A stretch of 64,000 nt of DNA from Rhipidocladum racemiflorum (GCA_036346355.1 CM070570.1:50297592-50361591); one strand, 5' to 3'. Counted from the stretch's first letter, positions 33,303-45,960 are shown. Made by a program: numbers and translations. Notes: generated by a model not told the origin, from the letters alone.

Positions 33303-33852
33303 CAAGCGCAAGGAACTGGATGAGAACCGGAAGCGCAGGATGCAACAACAGGGATCATGCCAGGGAACGCAGCAGCATCTACGGGTTGCGCCAAATCAAT
33401 TTTTCAGATTCTAGCCGCAGAATACAACAAGAACACCGTCACCAGCACCGAGGCCCGTCAACCAGAATTATCAGACACTAGCTCCAGCCAGAAACACCGC
33501 TTCGAGCAGTCAACAGGGAGCAATGAGGCGCTGCTATACGTGCAATGAGCCAGGGCACTTCTCCAACAATTGCACCAAGAAGACAGCAGGATTGACCCCA
33601 GTTCGCTTCAACTTGGGATCCACACCAGCTAGGACACCTGCACCAGGAGCGAACAGAGGGACAGCACAGCCAGGAGCCACGCCCCATACCGTAGTAAGAG
33701 GCTGAGTTAACCATGTCACCAGAGCTGCACTTCAGAATGCCACGGACGTCATACTGGGTAAGATACTTGTCAACTCAGTACCTGCAACAGTTTTATTTGA
33801 CTCTGGAGCTTCGCATTCGTTTGTTTCCTAAGATTTTGTTTCTAAGAATGAT
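33303..33852 (+). pseudogene. gag: A gag C-terminus (zinc knuckle) and protease, with three stops
   Basis: The text continues gag after element C. It has a basic segment, then TAG at 33412-33414, then a Pro-rich linker and the zinc knuckle RCYTCNEPGHFSNNC (C-x2-C-x4-H-x4-C). TGA at 33703-33705 (G*VNHV) and TAA at 33829-33831 (FVS*DFVS) follow. The aspartic protease active site LFDSGASHSF is intact at about 33796-33825. All three stops are one C-to-T step from a sense codon (CAG, CGA, CAA). Confidence 0.8.
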
Positions 33853-34990
33853 TTGGAGATTGTGAATCTTAAATGCATGCTTTTAGTTCAAACCCCTAGG
33901 TCAGAACTCCGATCTCAAGTAGGATGTTCTGGGGTGAGAATATTAACAGATGGGGTAGAGTTCTTAGCGAACCTTATTATATTGGGAACCCAGACCCTAG
34001 ACGTTATCTTGGGAATGGATTGGTTATCCAAGCATAAGACCGTATTGGACTGTGGACGGAGGGTCATATCAATTGAGAGCCCGTGTGGAAGAAAAGTGGA
34101 ATTTCAAGCCACCGCCGTTAGAGATGGACAGTTGATGGTCAACAGCATAGAGGCAGTCAGCATAGAAGATGTGCCAGTGGTAAACGAGTATCCGGATGTT
34201 TTTCCAGAAGATTTACCTGGTATGCTGCCAGACAGAGACATAGAATTTGTGATTGAGTTAGTACTGGGTACGGCACCGATAGCCAAGAGACCTTACCGGA
34301 TGTCCACCGAAGAATTGGTGGAGATGAAAAAACAGCTTGAAGAGTTGATTGAGAAAGGATTCATCAGACCGAGTTTGTCGCCATGGGGAGCGCCAGTTCT
34401 GTTCGTCAAGAAGAAGGATGGGAGTTTCAGGATGTGCATTGACTACCGTGCACTCAATGAAGCCACTGTGAAGAACAAGTATCCACTACCCAGGATCGAT
34501 GATCTGTTTAATCAGCTCAGAGGAGCCGGAGTTTTCTCCAAGATTGATCTGAGGTCGGGATACCACCAGCTGAAGATTCGATCGGAGGATATTCCGAAGA
34601 TCGCATTCTCATCAAGATATGGACATTACGAGTTTACTGTTATGTCCTTCGGTCTGACAAATGCGCCAGCTTACTTCATGAATATGATGAACAAGGTTTT
34701 CATGGAGTACATGGATAAGTTTGTCGTCGTGTTCATAGATGACATTCTCGTTTACTCCAAATCAAGAGAAGAGCATGCAGAACATTTGAGGCGAGTTTTG
34801 GAGAAGTTGAGAGAACAAAAACTCTTCGCCAAGTTCAGTAAGTGTGATTTTTGGAAAGACAAGGTGGAATTCCTTGGACATGTAATGACTGCAGAAGGAG
34901 TTGCCGTAGATCCAAGCAAGGTAGAAGCTGTGTTACATTGGGAGCAGCCGAAGACCGTGACCCAGATTCGGAGTTTCCTTGGAATGGCAG
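33853..34990 (+). pseudogene. pol: A protease end and reverse transcriptase, cut by element D
   Basis: The longest open stretch of A (380 residues). It starts within protease ([16 protein letters not shown]), then the linker [18 protein letters not shown] and the [47 protein letters not shown] and the catalytic FIDDILVYS. It ends [13 protein letters not shown], where D is inserted; the text continues at 43933 as [16 protein letters not shown] differs from the common APATF. The catalytic Asp pair is intact. The listed ATG at 33853 is internal, not a true start. Confidence 0.88.
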
Positions 34991-37359
34991 TGTGATACCA
35001 CGGGATGGCAAAGACATTATAGAATGTGAAATGGAGGTATTAAACTTTACGGCATGAATTTTGGTCGTGTTTCGGGCTGTTTTCGGGTGTTTGGGCCTCT
35101 CCGGGGCATTTTGGGCCTAAGGGGGGATCCCCACTTGGGCCGAGGGGGGATTTCTGGCCCATGGGGGGGAGGAGGGCAGCAAGGGGGGCTCCCTTGCGCC
35201 AGCCCCTTACCCCCATGCGCCCCCCACTCCCCAAACCCTAGCCCCACTTCTCCTCCACCCCTTTGCCTCCTCCTCCTCCTCCCTAGCCGCCACCCCTCCC
35301 TTGCCTTGCGCCCTTCCTCACCCCTCTCCACCCCCTTGCTGCCCAAGGAGGTCTCCCTACATCGCCATCCCGCAGATCCTTTCAACGGGAAGCTCCGCGA
35401 CGAGAAGAACCGGTGGGAGGAGGAGATCGGGTGGAGATCGCGCGAGGAGAAGCGGTTGTTTTGCGATTCTTCAAGAAAGTAATGGGGGAACCCTGTGGGG
35501 TAGATCTTATGCTGTTGTAGAGGTGGTTTATCATGTTTTAGATCAAGGGGAGGTGCTGCCATGGGGTAGATTTGTTGGAAACTAGAGTTGTATTCACGTT
35601 CTGGTTCGAGCAGATTGGTAGTACGATCTAGGGCAGGCGTTTTCGCAATTTTAGAGTTGGAATCTGGCCGTACGGACTTCTAGGAAGTTGTATATAATTT
35701 CATTACCTTTCAGTGCATATAAAGAAATTGAAATTCCGCCCAGCCGTTTGGAAGATATGGCTGTTTTACCGAGCGCTGTCAAATCTGTGACGAGATTGAG
35801 ACAGTTCGTGTTCAACGTTAGATTAAACAACATTAGAGTCAGAATCAGTCTTTCCCTATAACTAGAAAAAGTTGGAAAATTTCCTAAGCTACGCGAGGGT
35901 GTACTCGTTTATTCAATTTGGAGTCCTAGAACAGAAGTTATGCCCGTTGGAAGGCTGCTGTCCCGTAGGGACAGATTTGCTGTTTTCTGATTTTAGGAGT
36001 TATAAGCGAAGTCGGGGTAGTGGGATATATGTGTACTGTTTTGTGGACTCGATTTGAGTGTGTGGCATGTATTTGCAGGTGGTGTCCCTCCGGGTGTGCC
36101 CTCAACCTCTCATCACTTCGTTGCCCGTGGTTGAAGGCAAGTGTGTTGCGTGGATTGTGTGCTATATGTGTTGCTAGAACTTCTTGACAGTATTTGAAAT
36201 AGATAACATGTTGTCTTGCCATGAATTACATGTTATGATTGATATGACGTCCTTAGGCCATGATTTAAATGTGTTTGTTGATGATAAATGATTCACATGC
36301 CATGTTTGAACGGTTACCGTCGATGGTTGAATACGGTTTTACATGTTGAGATGAAATGTGATGATATGCAATTTTTCCATTTATGTATACGTTGCTATTC
36401 ATTGTGCATACATGGCATATGTTCATGGCCGGCCGGTGAGATAAGTCATAACTATTCCGGGCGGGTCGGTGAGAACCGTTATGACTAGTCCGGGGCTATT
36501 CTTTTGAGTAAGTCCTACATCGTGATTCCTTCACCGAGGTGAATGGAAGCGATTGATAGGCACCCTTCATCTTCGGGATGGAAGGGGGAAAAGGGTGCAT
36601 GCCGACGGGTGTGCACTCCACCATACCGGTATGAGTATTCCAGGAGACATGTGCATTGCATTGCATGAATGAATACATAAATGAAGATGTTTATGAGATG
36701 ATGATGATATGCACTTGAGATGATTATCATGTCCTTTTAAAGGATGTATATAATGTCAACTATGTTGTGCTGTGATATAACTGTGGAGAATGGGATGATG
36801 GTTTGTTGTCTTGATCCTTGTTGTTCCATCTCAATACACTTTGCTGAGTTTTAAACTCACGCTTGTGCTTTCGTTGTTTGTTTCTTTAGGTACCACGAAA
36901 TCGGCGCGCGGGAAAGGGAACTAGCTACACCACTCCACGTAGTATCATAATCTAGTTAATTCTCCTGTTTTGGAGACACAGCATTAAGTATTGCAATAAT
37001 CTTTAGTGTATGGTCGTTATGTTTGATTGTTTCCCTTATGTGGATCATGTGGGGTTAGAGAATGAGTTGTTTTAATCGCCTAAGCTTAAACTGATGCTTA
37101 ATCTTTCGCTATTGATGCTTATTGATGTTTTAGTTGATGACTAGCTATCATTATCGCTACGTATGATTATCTTGTTGATTCTACATATTGATATGATGCT
37201 ATGTTGTTAAGTTTTCGTACAAAAACAAAGGAGATGCTGTCAAAATTCTCAACTATTCTAAATGATTACTTGCTGGAATTTACCTTAAATTATGGTATTA
37301 AATGTGTTATGATCTTTGTTTGGTGACTTTCTGGGCTTAGTAGAAGCTAGGGTGTTACA
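34991..37359 (+). repeat. 5' LTR of D
   Basis: It starts TGTGATACCACGG and ends GGGTGTTACA. It has a GC- and CT-rich first part (35040-35480), then AT-rich sequence. Inverted repeats GTCATAAC/GTTATGAC (36445-36452, 36478-36485), a hairpin with a ttcgg loop (36564-36585) and the conserved stem-loop at 36845-36859 lie in the second half. The overlapping long ORFs (35047-35562 minus, 35054-35482 plus) reflect skewed composition. Confidence 0.9.
36845..36859 (+). other. Conserved LTR stem-loop (D, 5' LTR)
   Basis: TTGC, then stem TGAGTT, loop tta, stem AACTCA, then CGCTTG. The second D copy is at 43413-43427. Confidence 0.7.
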
Positions 37360-40300
37360 GTTGGTATCAGAGCGGGCTTCAAGTCTGTGGTGTATGAATT
37401 TAGTGAAATACCATAGGGTTAAATAAAACTTTGATATGGGATAACCTAGAAACATGGCTTAGGTTATACTTAAAACTTTGTCGCTGGATAGCAACATTAA
37501 AACTTGTATAAGTGGAATAACTAATCTAAAATTTGACACACATGGATGCACAGTAGGAATGGGTATGGTTACCGTTGTTTTACGCTTAAACGTTGTATTT
37601 AAGCTTTGATGCTGAATGTTACATTTGGTAATATATGTTCCTATGTCTATTAAAGAATTGATTGTGTTGATACAATTGAGATTATGTGGGTTGCGGTGCC
37701 GAAAGGGGTTTCGGTCACCTTCTGTTGTTTGTAGTAATGTTGGGTTTGACGGTGTGGCCGGTTAGTGCCATCACCGATGGACTTCTAACCTCCTGTTGGG
37801 AGAGTACTTATCCTTTCTGTCGTAGATTGGGTAGTTGGTTGGAGTCGAGTAGTAGAGTTGTGGATTGACCCTTCGAATTTCCTTTGCCGATTTGACGAAC
37901 GGTTTTGGTTGGTTTTTGGTTGGTTGAAATAAAAGAAAAAGTATTCGGATTTGGTTACTCACCGATAGTTCTTTTGGTGGTTTTGGTTTTTGTCTTCTCT
38001 GGTTGAAGACAAAAGAAGAATTTAGGGTTGCGCCTCTTTTGGTCGCCTTGTCAGTTTTGACGCCCGATTTGTTGTTTGCCTTATAGAGAAACTTATAGAT
38101 TGATTCTTGGGTTACCATTCTCCAATTTGAAAAGAAGTTATCTAAGTCGCTTGAATTTAGGTGTCAAGGTTTGTCGAAAAGGATGTGGTTGATCGGTTGC
38201 TTTATGGAGAAAGCTTTCAATTTATTCTTGTGTTTGTCTTTCGCCGAGGTTTAAAAGAGTTATTACGGTGTTGTGCCATACCTCGTTGTCGGGGCCTAAT
38301 TGGTGTTTGATCGCAATGATGACTTGTTTGAGAATTCATCTTTGAAAAAAATCGTTTGTTTCGTGAAGGTTTGAAGTTTGTTTCGTGAAGGATTTGGTTA
38401 ATCGCTTGGTTTTCCCTCTTGCAACCATCTTCCTTCATGGAAGTTGTTGATCTCGAGAGTTGTGGAGTAGTCGCGTGTCAGCATTCGGGAATTTAAGAGT
38501 TGACCTCTCTTGTGATTTATGGTTGAGCTTTCCGGAAGGAAAGGTGTTTTGGGTGTTGTTCTTTTCTGAAGCAATTATGGTTTCCTTAAGAGTTGGGTGC
38601 GTGATTCAAGCGGATGTTTAAGAAGCTAAGTGTATGACGAGAAGTTAGAGTTTTCGGATGTTATGAGCTAGTGGTTCGGTTAAAGTGAAGTTGTTGTTGT
38701 TTAAAGATAAACTAAAATATTGTGTTGATAAGAGATGATTAAAATGAGACGTCAGGTGATCCAAAGTGAAAGTTGATTAGTGGTGTGTGCAAAGTGATGC
38801 GGGATATGGAATCTAATGGATGTTTGAGATTAGTTAGCATAGGATGTCTCGGTTGATGAACTTGTTATAGCAAGAAGATGGTGTGAAATTCTGCCTAGTG
38901 TAGCTGGTGGGTTAGTTAATATTATGGGTCGACAATATGACTTAAAATACGTGTACTCAATTAATGAGGATATATGGAATGATTGTAGGAAAGGTTGAAT
39001 TATTCTTGATAGATGTCTGTCGGGGATCCGTATTTATGAGGGATGTCTAGTGGAGATTGTGTCGTGTGGTTAGTATTAATTATTGGAGGAATGAACTGGT
39101 GATAGGGAATATGTGACTTAGGGATTATGCCCAAGGTAATGGTTGATTTCGCCGGATTAATTGTGAGGAGATGTGTGCTACGCTTGGGATAATAAGTTGC
39201 ATGAGTAACGGTTCGTCTTGGTTAGTAGACCAAAAGAAGTTGTTGATATGTGTCTTATGTTGGATTAACTGATAAGTTAATTGTGCTGGAGTTGTGAGAA
39301 CGTGGTTCTCCTTGTTGATTGTCATATGGTAGATATGGTCTATGGTTCGTTGGTAATATAATCAATTGTAGTTATATGAACAGTGAAAAGTGATTTTATC
39401 AAGAGCAGATGTTGTAGCTTGTGTGCATCAGTGTTGAACTTCTCGGATTTGGGTGATTATGACATCCGTATTGGCTAAGAGTATTGGAATGCGGATAATG
39501 GTGGGATTTGAGTCGAACTTACTTTTGAAGGTTTACGGATTCAAATGAATGTATAAATTTTCTGGGAGTGCCTGCCTCTTTGTTTAGGCGTCTTGATTAG
39601 TGTGCAATAAAATCTCCCCTGATTAAGTGGCATTTTGTCAAGTTACAAACTTGACTACGATGATTGGAAATATGGATGAAAGAGTAGTATTTGAAGTAAC
39701 CGGCTTATGGGTCCCAAATGTGGTGTGGTATTGAACCATGCCAATCTTTGGATTTGGGCTAATCTGTTAGTCTATGCTATGAGTCTGGATGTACACCCAA
39801 AGCGTTGGAGTGGGACGCTCTCTTAAGAGTTCAACTGATTTATCTTTGGTAACCCTAGAATTAAGCGTTTAAATTGTAACTCTATCATGACAAGAGTTGG
39901 ATTTATTTGGGAAACGTGTGTGGTGTTTGCGAGTGTTTCAAAAAGGTGAATCTTTCGAATGTTTCATAAGTGATTTTGTTGGTAAGGTGTTCCCTGCTGG
40001 GAATGTGTTTCCTTTCTCTTTAAAGAGAATTGGTAGCGGTTATTAGGCGTAGATGGTTGATTTGAGAGTTGATGCTATCTTCTGTTATTGACTTTGGTTT
40101 AAATGCGATGTTTTGCACGCATTGCGTGCAGTGGTTGTTGGGTTGTGATGCGATATGGTATTTTTCGGTTAACGCCGTCGTAGTTTATGCGAACTTGAGC
40201 AATCATCGATGTTGTTGGGTGTCAATCTTGTGACAAAGAGAAATGAAGTCTTTTTGGGACTGGTTAATGGGTATCGTGGTTACATGACGAATAAATGGTG

Positions 40301-41557
40301 AAAAGATTAATGACCTCGTTTTTATAAAAAAAAGGTTGTTGAGCCAGGACGGTGAGAAAGTCATATAGAGATATATGACTAATCCAGAGTGCTCTTGAAG
40401 AATTCGCATTCGTGTTATGAATCGAGATTTCCATTGCTCTCTAGCATGAAAAGGAATGAATGGATAAATGCTGGTATTTTGGTTGTTATGCAAGGGATTT
40501 GAGTTTCCCTTTCTCTTCGAGAAATTTTGTGGCAGTTCTCTTCCAAAATGTTGGTTCTGGATAAAATGAAAAGTTTGGCTGTGGTGAAAGCGAGTCGAGT
40601 TGTCTTTAGTTGTTGAGAACTTTTGTCAAAAGAATTGTGTGGAGTCTCTATTTGTTTGAGTGCTCCCAGATGCGAATTGTATCGTGTTGATTGGAGATGT
40701 GAGTTTTCCTTTGCGGCTTGACTTAGGAAAAGCAAAAGAGTGGTCTTTCATTGTTATCGGGTTCTTTCCAAGATGATTTGTGGCGTTTTGAGGTTTGAGT
40801 TGTTGTAGGTGGTCTACTTGGATTCAAAAGAATCGTACTTCTTTTGCACTATTGATAGGAGCGAGAATAAGAAGGGCCTTGGGTTATTGTTGAGTATAAT
40901 CTAAGAACTATACTCGTGGGCTTCGTTGTTTGTGTGATTTGGTTGTGAGTGCGACATCCTCTTGGGGAAAAGTGCCAATTGAGAGTTAGTAGTGAGTTAC
41001 GGTCCTAGCTGGGGCTAGGTGATGGACATTAGTGGTATGAGGGTGGATGATGATGGAGGTGGTTGGTGTCGTGGTTATTGTCTTAGCTAGGCGTCCCTGG
41101 ATGTGCGTTATGCCTGGGAGAGGATAGAATGAAAAGTGTAAGGTGGTTGGCAGTCGAAAGGAAAGTACGGTCGGTGTAGGCTGAGTGAAGATGACATTAG
41201 TAAATTTCGATTCTTTGCGTAAATGGTTTTTTTGGGGGGGTTCAAGTTTGGAACCTCGGTTAACCGTTTTAATACTAATGGTGAAAAAGGGATGTGTTTC
41301 ATGATGATTGTGTCATTCTGAGTTTATGAATCATGATCGAGATCAAAGTAAACGAGGAATCTTGTTAAGTGGTGCTTAGTTAAGCTAAGTCAAGTCACTC
41401 TTGTTAATAGATGGATTTGGAGAATTTGGTTGCCGTTGCTACTGTTTGAGTCTTTGCGCGGGTGTGTTGAGTTCGCAAAGAACTTGAGTCCCTAGTGGAT
41501 ATTGTTTTAGAGTTGACGTGTAAGATTCGAGGTCGAATCCAGTTAAGGGGGGGAGAA
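37360..41557 (+). other. Internal region of D, no coding sequence seen
   Basis: This is 4.2 kb between PBS (37362-37373) and PPT (41545-41557). It aligns almost end to end with the internal regions of B (51927-56177 and 60194 on). ORFs are short, and I see no gag or pol motif on either strand. Its conservation between separate copies despite lack of coding suggests it is kept as packaged, replicated RNA. Confidence 0.75.
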
Positions 41558-43927
41558 TGTGATACCACGGGATGGCAAAGACATTATAGAATGTGAAATG
41601 GAGGTATTAAACTTTACGGCATGAATTTTGGTCGCGTTTCGGGCTGTTTTCGGGTGTTTGGGCCTCTCCGGGGCATTTTGGGCCTAAGGGGGGATCCCCA
41701 CTTGGGCCGAGGGGGGATTTCTGGCCCATGGGGGGGAGGAGGGCAGCAAGGGGGGCTCCCTTGCGCCAGCCCCTTACCCCCATGCGCCCCCCACTCCCCA
41801 AACCCTAGCCCCACTTCTCCTCCACCCCTTTGCCTCCTCCTCCTCCTCCCTAGCCGCCACCCCTCCCTTGCCTTGGGCCATTCCTCACCCCTCTCCACCC
41901 CCTTGCTGCCCAAGGAGGTCTCCCTACATCGCCATCCCGCAGATCCTTTCAACGGGAAGCTCCGCGACGAGAAGAACCGGTGGGAGGAGGAGATCGGGTG
42001 GAGATCGCGCGAGGAGAAGCGGTTGTTTTGCGATTCTTCAAGAAGGTAATGGGGGAACCCTGTGGGGGTAGATCTTATGCTGTTGTAGAGGTCGTTTATC
42101 ATGTTTTAGATCAAGGGGAGGTGCTGCCATGGGGTAGATTTGTTGGAAACTAGAGTTGTATTCACGTTCTGGTTCGAGCAGATTGGTAGTCCGATCTAGG
42201 GCAGGCGTTTTCGCAATTTTAGAGTTGGAATCTGGCCGTACGGACTTCTAGGAAGTTGTATATAATTTCATTACCTTTCAGTGCATATAAAGAAATTGAA
42301 ATTCCGCCCAGCCGTTTGGAAGATATGGCTGTTTTACCGAGCGCTGTCAAATCTGTGACGAGATTGAGACAGTTCGTGTTCAACGTTAGATTAAACAACA
42401 TTAGAGTTAGAATCAGTCTTTCCCTATAACTAGAAAAAGTTGGGAAATTTCCTAAGCTACGCGAGGGTGTACTCGTTTATTCAATTTGGAGTCCTAGAAC
42501 AGAAGTTATGCCCGTTGGAAGGCTGCTGTCCCGTAGGGACAGATTTGCTGTTTTCTGATTTTAGGAGTTATAAGCGAAGTCGGGGTAGTGGGATATATGT
42601 GTACTGTTTTGTGGACTCGATTTGAGTGTGTGGCACGTATTTGCAGGTGGTGTCCCTCCGGGTGTGCCCTCAACCTCTCATCACTTCGTTGCCCGTGGTT
42701 GAAGGCAAGTGTGTTGCGTGGATTGTGTGCTATATGTGTTGCTAGAACTTCTTGACAGTATTTGAAATAGATAACATGTTGTCTTGCCATGAATTACATG
42801 TTATGATTGATATGACGTCCTTAGGCCATGATTTAAATGTGTTTGTTGATGATAAATGATTCACATGCCATGTTTGAACGGTTACCGTCGATGGTTGAAT
42901 ACGGTTTTACATGTTGAGATGAAATGTGATGATATGCAATTTTTCCATTTATGTATACGTTGCTATTCATTGTGCATACATGGCATATGTTCATGGCCGG
43001 CCGGTGAGATAAGTCATAACTATTCCGGGCGGGTCGGTGAGAACCGTTATGACTAGTCCGGGGCTATTCTTTTGAGTAAGTCCTACATCGTGATTCCTTC
43101 ACCGAGGTGAATGGAAGCGAGTGATAGGCACCCTTCATCTTCGGGATGGAAGGGGGAAAAGGGTGCATGCCGACGGGTGTGCACTCCACCATACCGGTAT
43201 GAGTATTCCAGGAGACATGTGCATTGCATTGCATGAATGAATACATAAATGAAGATGTTTATGAGATGATGATGATATGCACTTGAGATGATTATCATGT
43301 CCTTTTAAAGGATGTATATAATGTCAACTATGTTGTGCTGTGATATAACTGTGGAGAATGGGATGATGGTTTGTTGTCTTGATCCTTGTTGTTCCATCTC
43401 AATACACTTTGCTGAGTTTTAAACTCACGCTTGTGCTTTCGTTGTTTGTTTCTTTAGGTACCACGAAATCGGCGCGCGGGAAAGGGAACTAGCTACACCA
43501 CTCCACGTAGTATCATAATCTAGTTAATTCTCCTGTTTTGGAGACACAGCATTAAGTATTGCAATAATCTTTAGTGTATGGTCTTTATGTTTGATTGTTT
43601 CCCTCATGTGGATCATGTGGGGTTAGAGAATGAGTTGTTTTAATCGCCTAAGCTTAAACTGATGCTTAATCTTTCGCTATTGATGCTTATTGATGTTTTA
43701 GTTGATGACTAGCTATCATTATCGCTACGTATGATTATCTTGTTGATTCTACATATTGATATGATGCTATGTTGTTAAGTTTTCGTACAAAAACAAAGGA
43801 GATGCTGTCAAAATTCTCAACTATTCTAAATGATTACTTGCTGGAATTTACCTTAAATTATGGTATTAAATGTGTTATGATCTTTGTTTGGTGACATTCT
43901 AGGCTTAGTAGAAGCTAGGGTGTTACA
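41558..43927 (+). repeat. 3' LTR of D
   Basis: It is near-identical to 34991-37359, preceded by aagggggggagaa and followed by the duplication ggcag. The stem-loop copy is at 43413-43427. Confidence 0.92.
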
Positions 43928-43932
43928 GGCAG

Positions 43933-45494
43933 GTTACTACCGCCGCTTCATTAAAGGCTTTTCGACGATTGCGAGACCCCTTACGCAATTGTTGAAAAAG
44001 GAGAAGAAGTTTACATGGACGCTGGAATGTGAGAAAGGATTTCAAGAATTGAAGAAACATTTGACATCAACACCAGTGTTAGTTCTACCGGACGTCAATC
44101 AAAGCTTTGACATTTATTGTGATGCATCGCACCAAGGACTTGGATGTGTGCTGATGCAGAACGGAAAGGTCATCGCCAATGCATCGCGGCAGTTGAGACC
44201 GCATGAGGAGAATTATCCAACGCATGACCTAGAGTTAGCTGCCATAGTGCATGCTTTGAAATAATGGCGTCATTATTTGATCGGGAACCGATGTGAAGTA
44301 TACACGGACCATAAGAGTCTTAAGTACATCTTCACCCAATCGGACTTGAACATGAGGCAGAGGAGATGGTTAGAGTTGATCAAGGATTACAATGTCGGAA
44401 TCCATTACCATCCTGGAAAGTCCAACGTGGTGGCCGATGCTCTGAGTCGAGAAAGCCATACCGTGAACATGTTGATGGCCACGAGTCAGGACGAGCTATG
44501 CAGGGATTTTCAGAGAATGCAGATTGAAGTAGTACCAGAAGGATTCTTGGCCGCACTAGAGATAAAGCCTACCCTGGAAGACCAGATCCGAGAAGGACAG
44601 AAGGACGATGACAAGGTTCGGCGAATCAAGTCCAAGATGGAGGAAAGCAAGGCGAAAGACTTCAAGCTGGACGAGCAAGGCACGTTATGGATGAAGGATC
44701 GAATTTGTGTGCCGAACAAGAAGGAGCTGAAGCAGCTGATCCTGGAGGAAGCCCATGACTCCAAGTATTCAATTTATCTAGGAAGTGCCAAGATGTACCA
44801 GGATTTGAAGGAAAGATTCTGGTGGACGAGCATGAAGCGTGAAGTTGCCGAGCATGTTGCGTTGTGCGACATATGCCAGAAGATCAAGGCAATGCATCAG
44901 AGGCCAGCGGGACTGCTGCAGACGTTAAAGATACCTGAGTGGAAGTGGGAAGAAATAGGAATGGACTTCATTACCGGGTTGCCGAAGACTCAGGGTGGAT
45001 ATGACTCCATATGGGTCATAGTGGACCGCTTGACCAAGGTCGCCTATTTTATTCCTGTAAAGACCACTTACTCGGGAGATAAATTAGCCGAGTTGTATAT
45101 GACCAGGATCGTCTTTTTGCATGGAGTGCCAAAGAAGATTGTATCGGACAGAGGTACCCAATTTACCTCGAGATTCTGGAATAAGCTGCATGAAGCCATG
45201 GGGACCCGTTTGAACTTCAGTACAGCATATCATCCGCAGACGGATGGACAGACGGGAAGGATTAACCAGATTCTAGAGGACATGTTAAGAGCTTGTGCAT
45301 TAGCTTATGCAACCTCTTGGGATAAGAGTCTGTCGTATGCTGAATTCAGCTACAATAATAGCTATCAGGCCAGTTTGCAGATGTCACCTTTCGAGGCACT
45401 ATACGGTCGACCTTGTAGAACACCGTTGAACTGGAATGAGACAGGTGAGCATCGTGTTTTTGGGCCGGATATTCTTCAAGAAGCATTGCCATGA
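43933..45494 (+). pseudogene. pol: A pol: RT end, RNase H and integrase with damaged active site
   Basis: The text resumes at [17 protein letters not shown]. RNase [30 protein letters not shown], then TAA at 44262-44264 in frame, and [24 protein letters not shown]. Integrase: the zinc domain has [14 protein letters not shown], where relatives have a second His (YSIHPG type), and CDICQ. The core has GMDFITGLP and [10 protein letters not shown], but the third catalytic residue is lost: DGQTGRINQ in place of DGQTER. The reading ends at TGA 45492-45494, where a frame change leads to the C-terminal part. Confidence 0.88.
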
Positions 45495-45960
45495 TCCGGG
45501 AAAGACTGAAGATAGCTCAGTCAAGATAGAAGAGTTACGCGGATAACCGTCGTCGAGACTTGAGCTTCGAACCGGAAGATTTCGTATACCTTAGGGTTAC
45601 ACCTCTCAAGGGAGTTAAGAGATTCCACGCCAAAGGAAAACTCGCACCCCGATATGTCGGACCTTTCAAGGTTTTGAGCCGCAGAGGCGAAGTTGCGTAT
45701 CAGCTGGAATTGCCACAGTCGTTGGTAGGAGTACATGATGTGTTCCATGTGTCACAACTGAAGAAGTGTCTCCGAGTACCAAATGAGCAAACACCACTGG
45801 AGTTAGTAGAGCTGCAAGAGGATCTGACTTATAAGGAGCACCCAGTTAAGGTTTTAGACACCATGGATCGAGAGACAAGGAATTAGTCAACCCGCTTCTG
45901 TAGAGTCCAGTGGAGCAACCACGCGGAAAGCGAAGCGACTTGGGAGCGCGAAGAGGATTT
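45491..45960 (+). pseudogene. pol: A integrase C-terminus and chromodomain, with two TAG stops
   Basis: After the frame change the reading is [15 protein letters not shown] at 45527-45529, then KSYADNRRRDL, FEPEDFVYLRVTP, APRYVGPFKVLSR and VHDVFHVSQLKKCL. TAG at 45884-45886 falls inside the chromodomain, which continues RFCRVQWSNHAESEATWE and DLKDFPNLF. A chromodomain at this place defines chromoviruses and is thought to steer insertion to heterochromatin. At 45527 relatives have Gln (SRQKSYAD), so CAG to TAG is likely. Confidence 0.85.

Larger units (their letters stand above)
34991..43927 (+). mobile_element. Element D: young non-coding LTR retrotransposon in A's RT
   Basis: D is 8937 bp with the duplication ggcag on both sides (34986-34990 and 43928-43932). 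Its LTRs (34991-37359 and 41558-43927) differ by about 15 substitutions by hand alignment, roughly 0.6%. PBS tggtatcagagc is at 37362-37373 and PPT at 41545-41557. The 4.2 kb internal region codes for no recognisable retrotransposon protein. It is a LARD-type element of the same family as B and, by internal sequence, of E and G. Confidence 0.9.

Noticed and set aside
35047..35562. Long overlapping ORFs on both strands (171 aa minus, 142 aa plus), repeated at 41614-42102
   Set aside because: They lie in the CT- and GC-rich part of the D LTR, occur in both LTRs and have low-complexity Pro/Arg/Gly text. Compositional shadows.
37360..41557. Hidden novel protein system in the non-coding cores
   Set aside because: I read both strands for conserved ORFs shared by D and B; only short ORFs without motifs are shared, so no protein system is supported.
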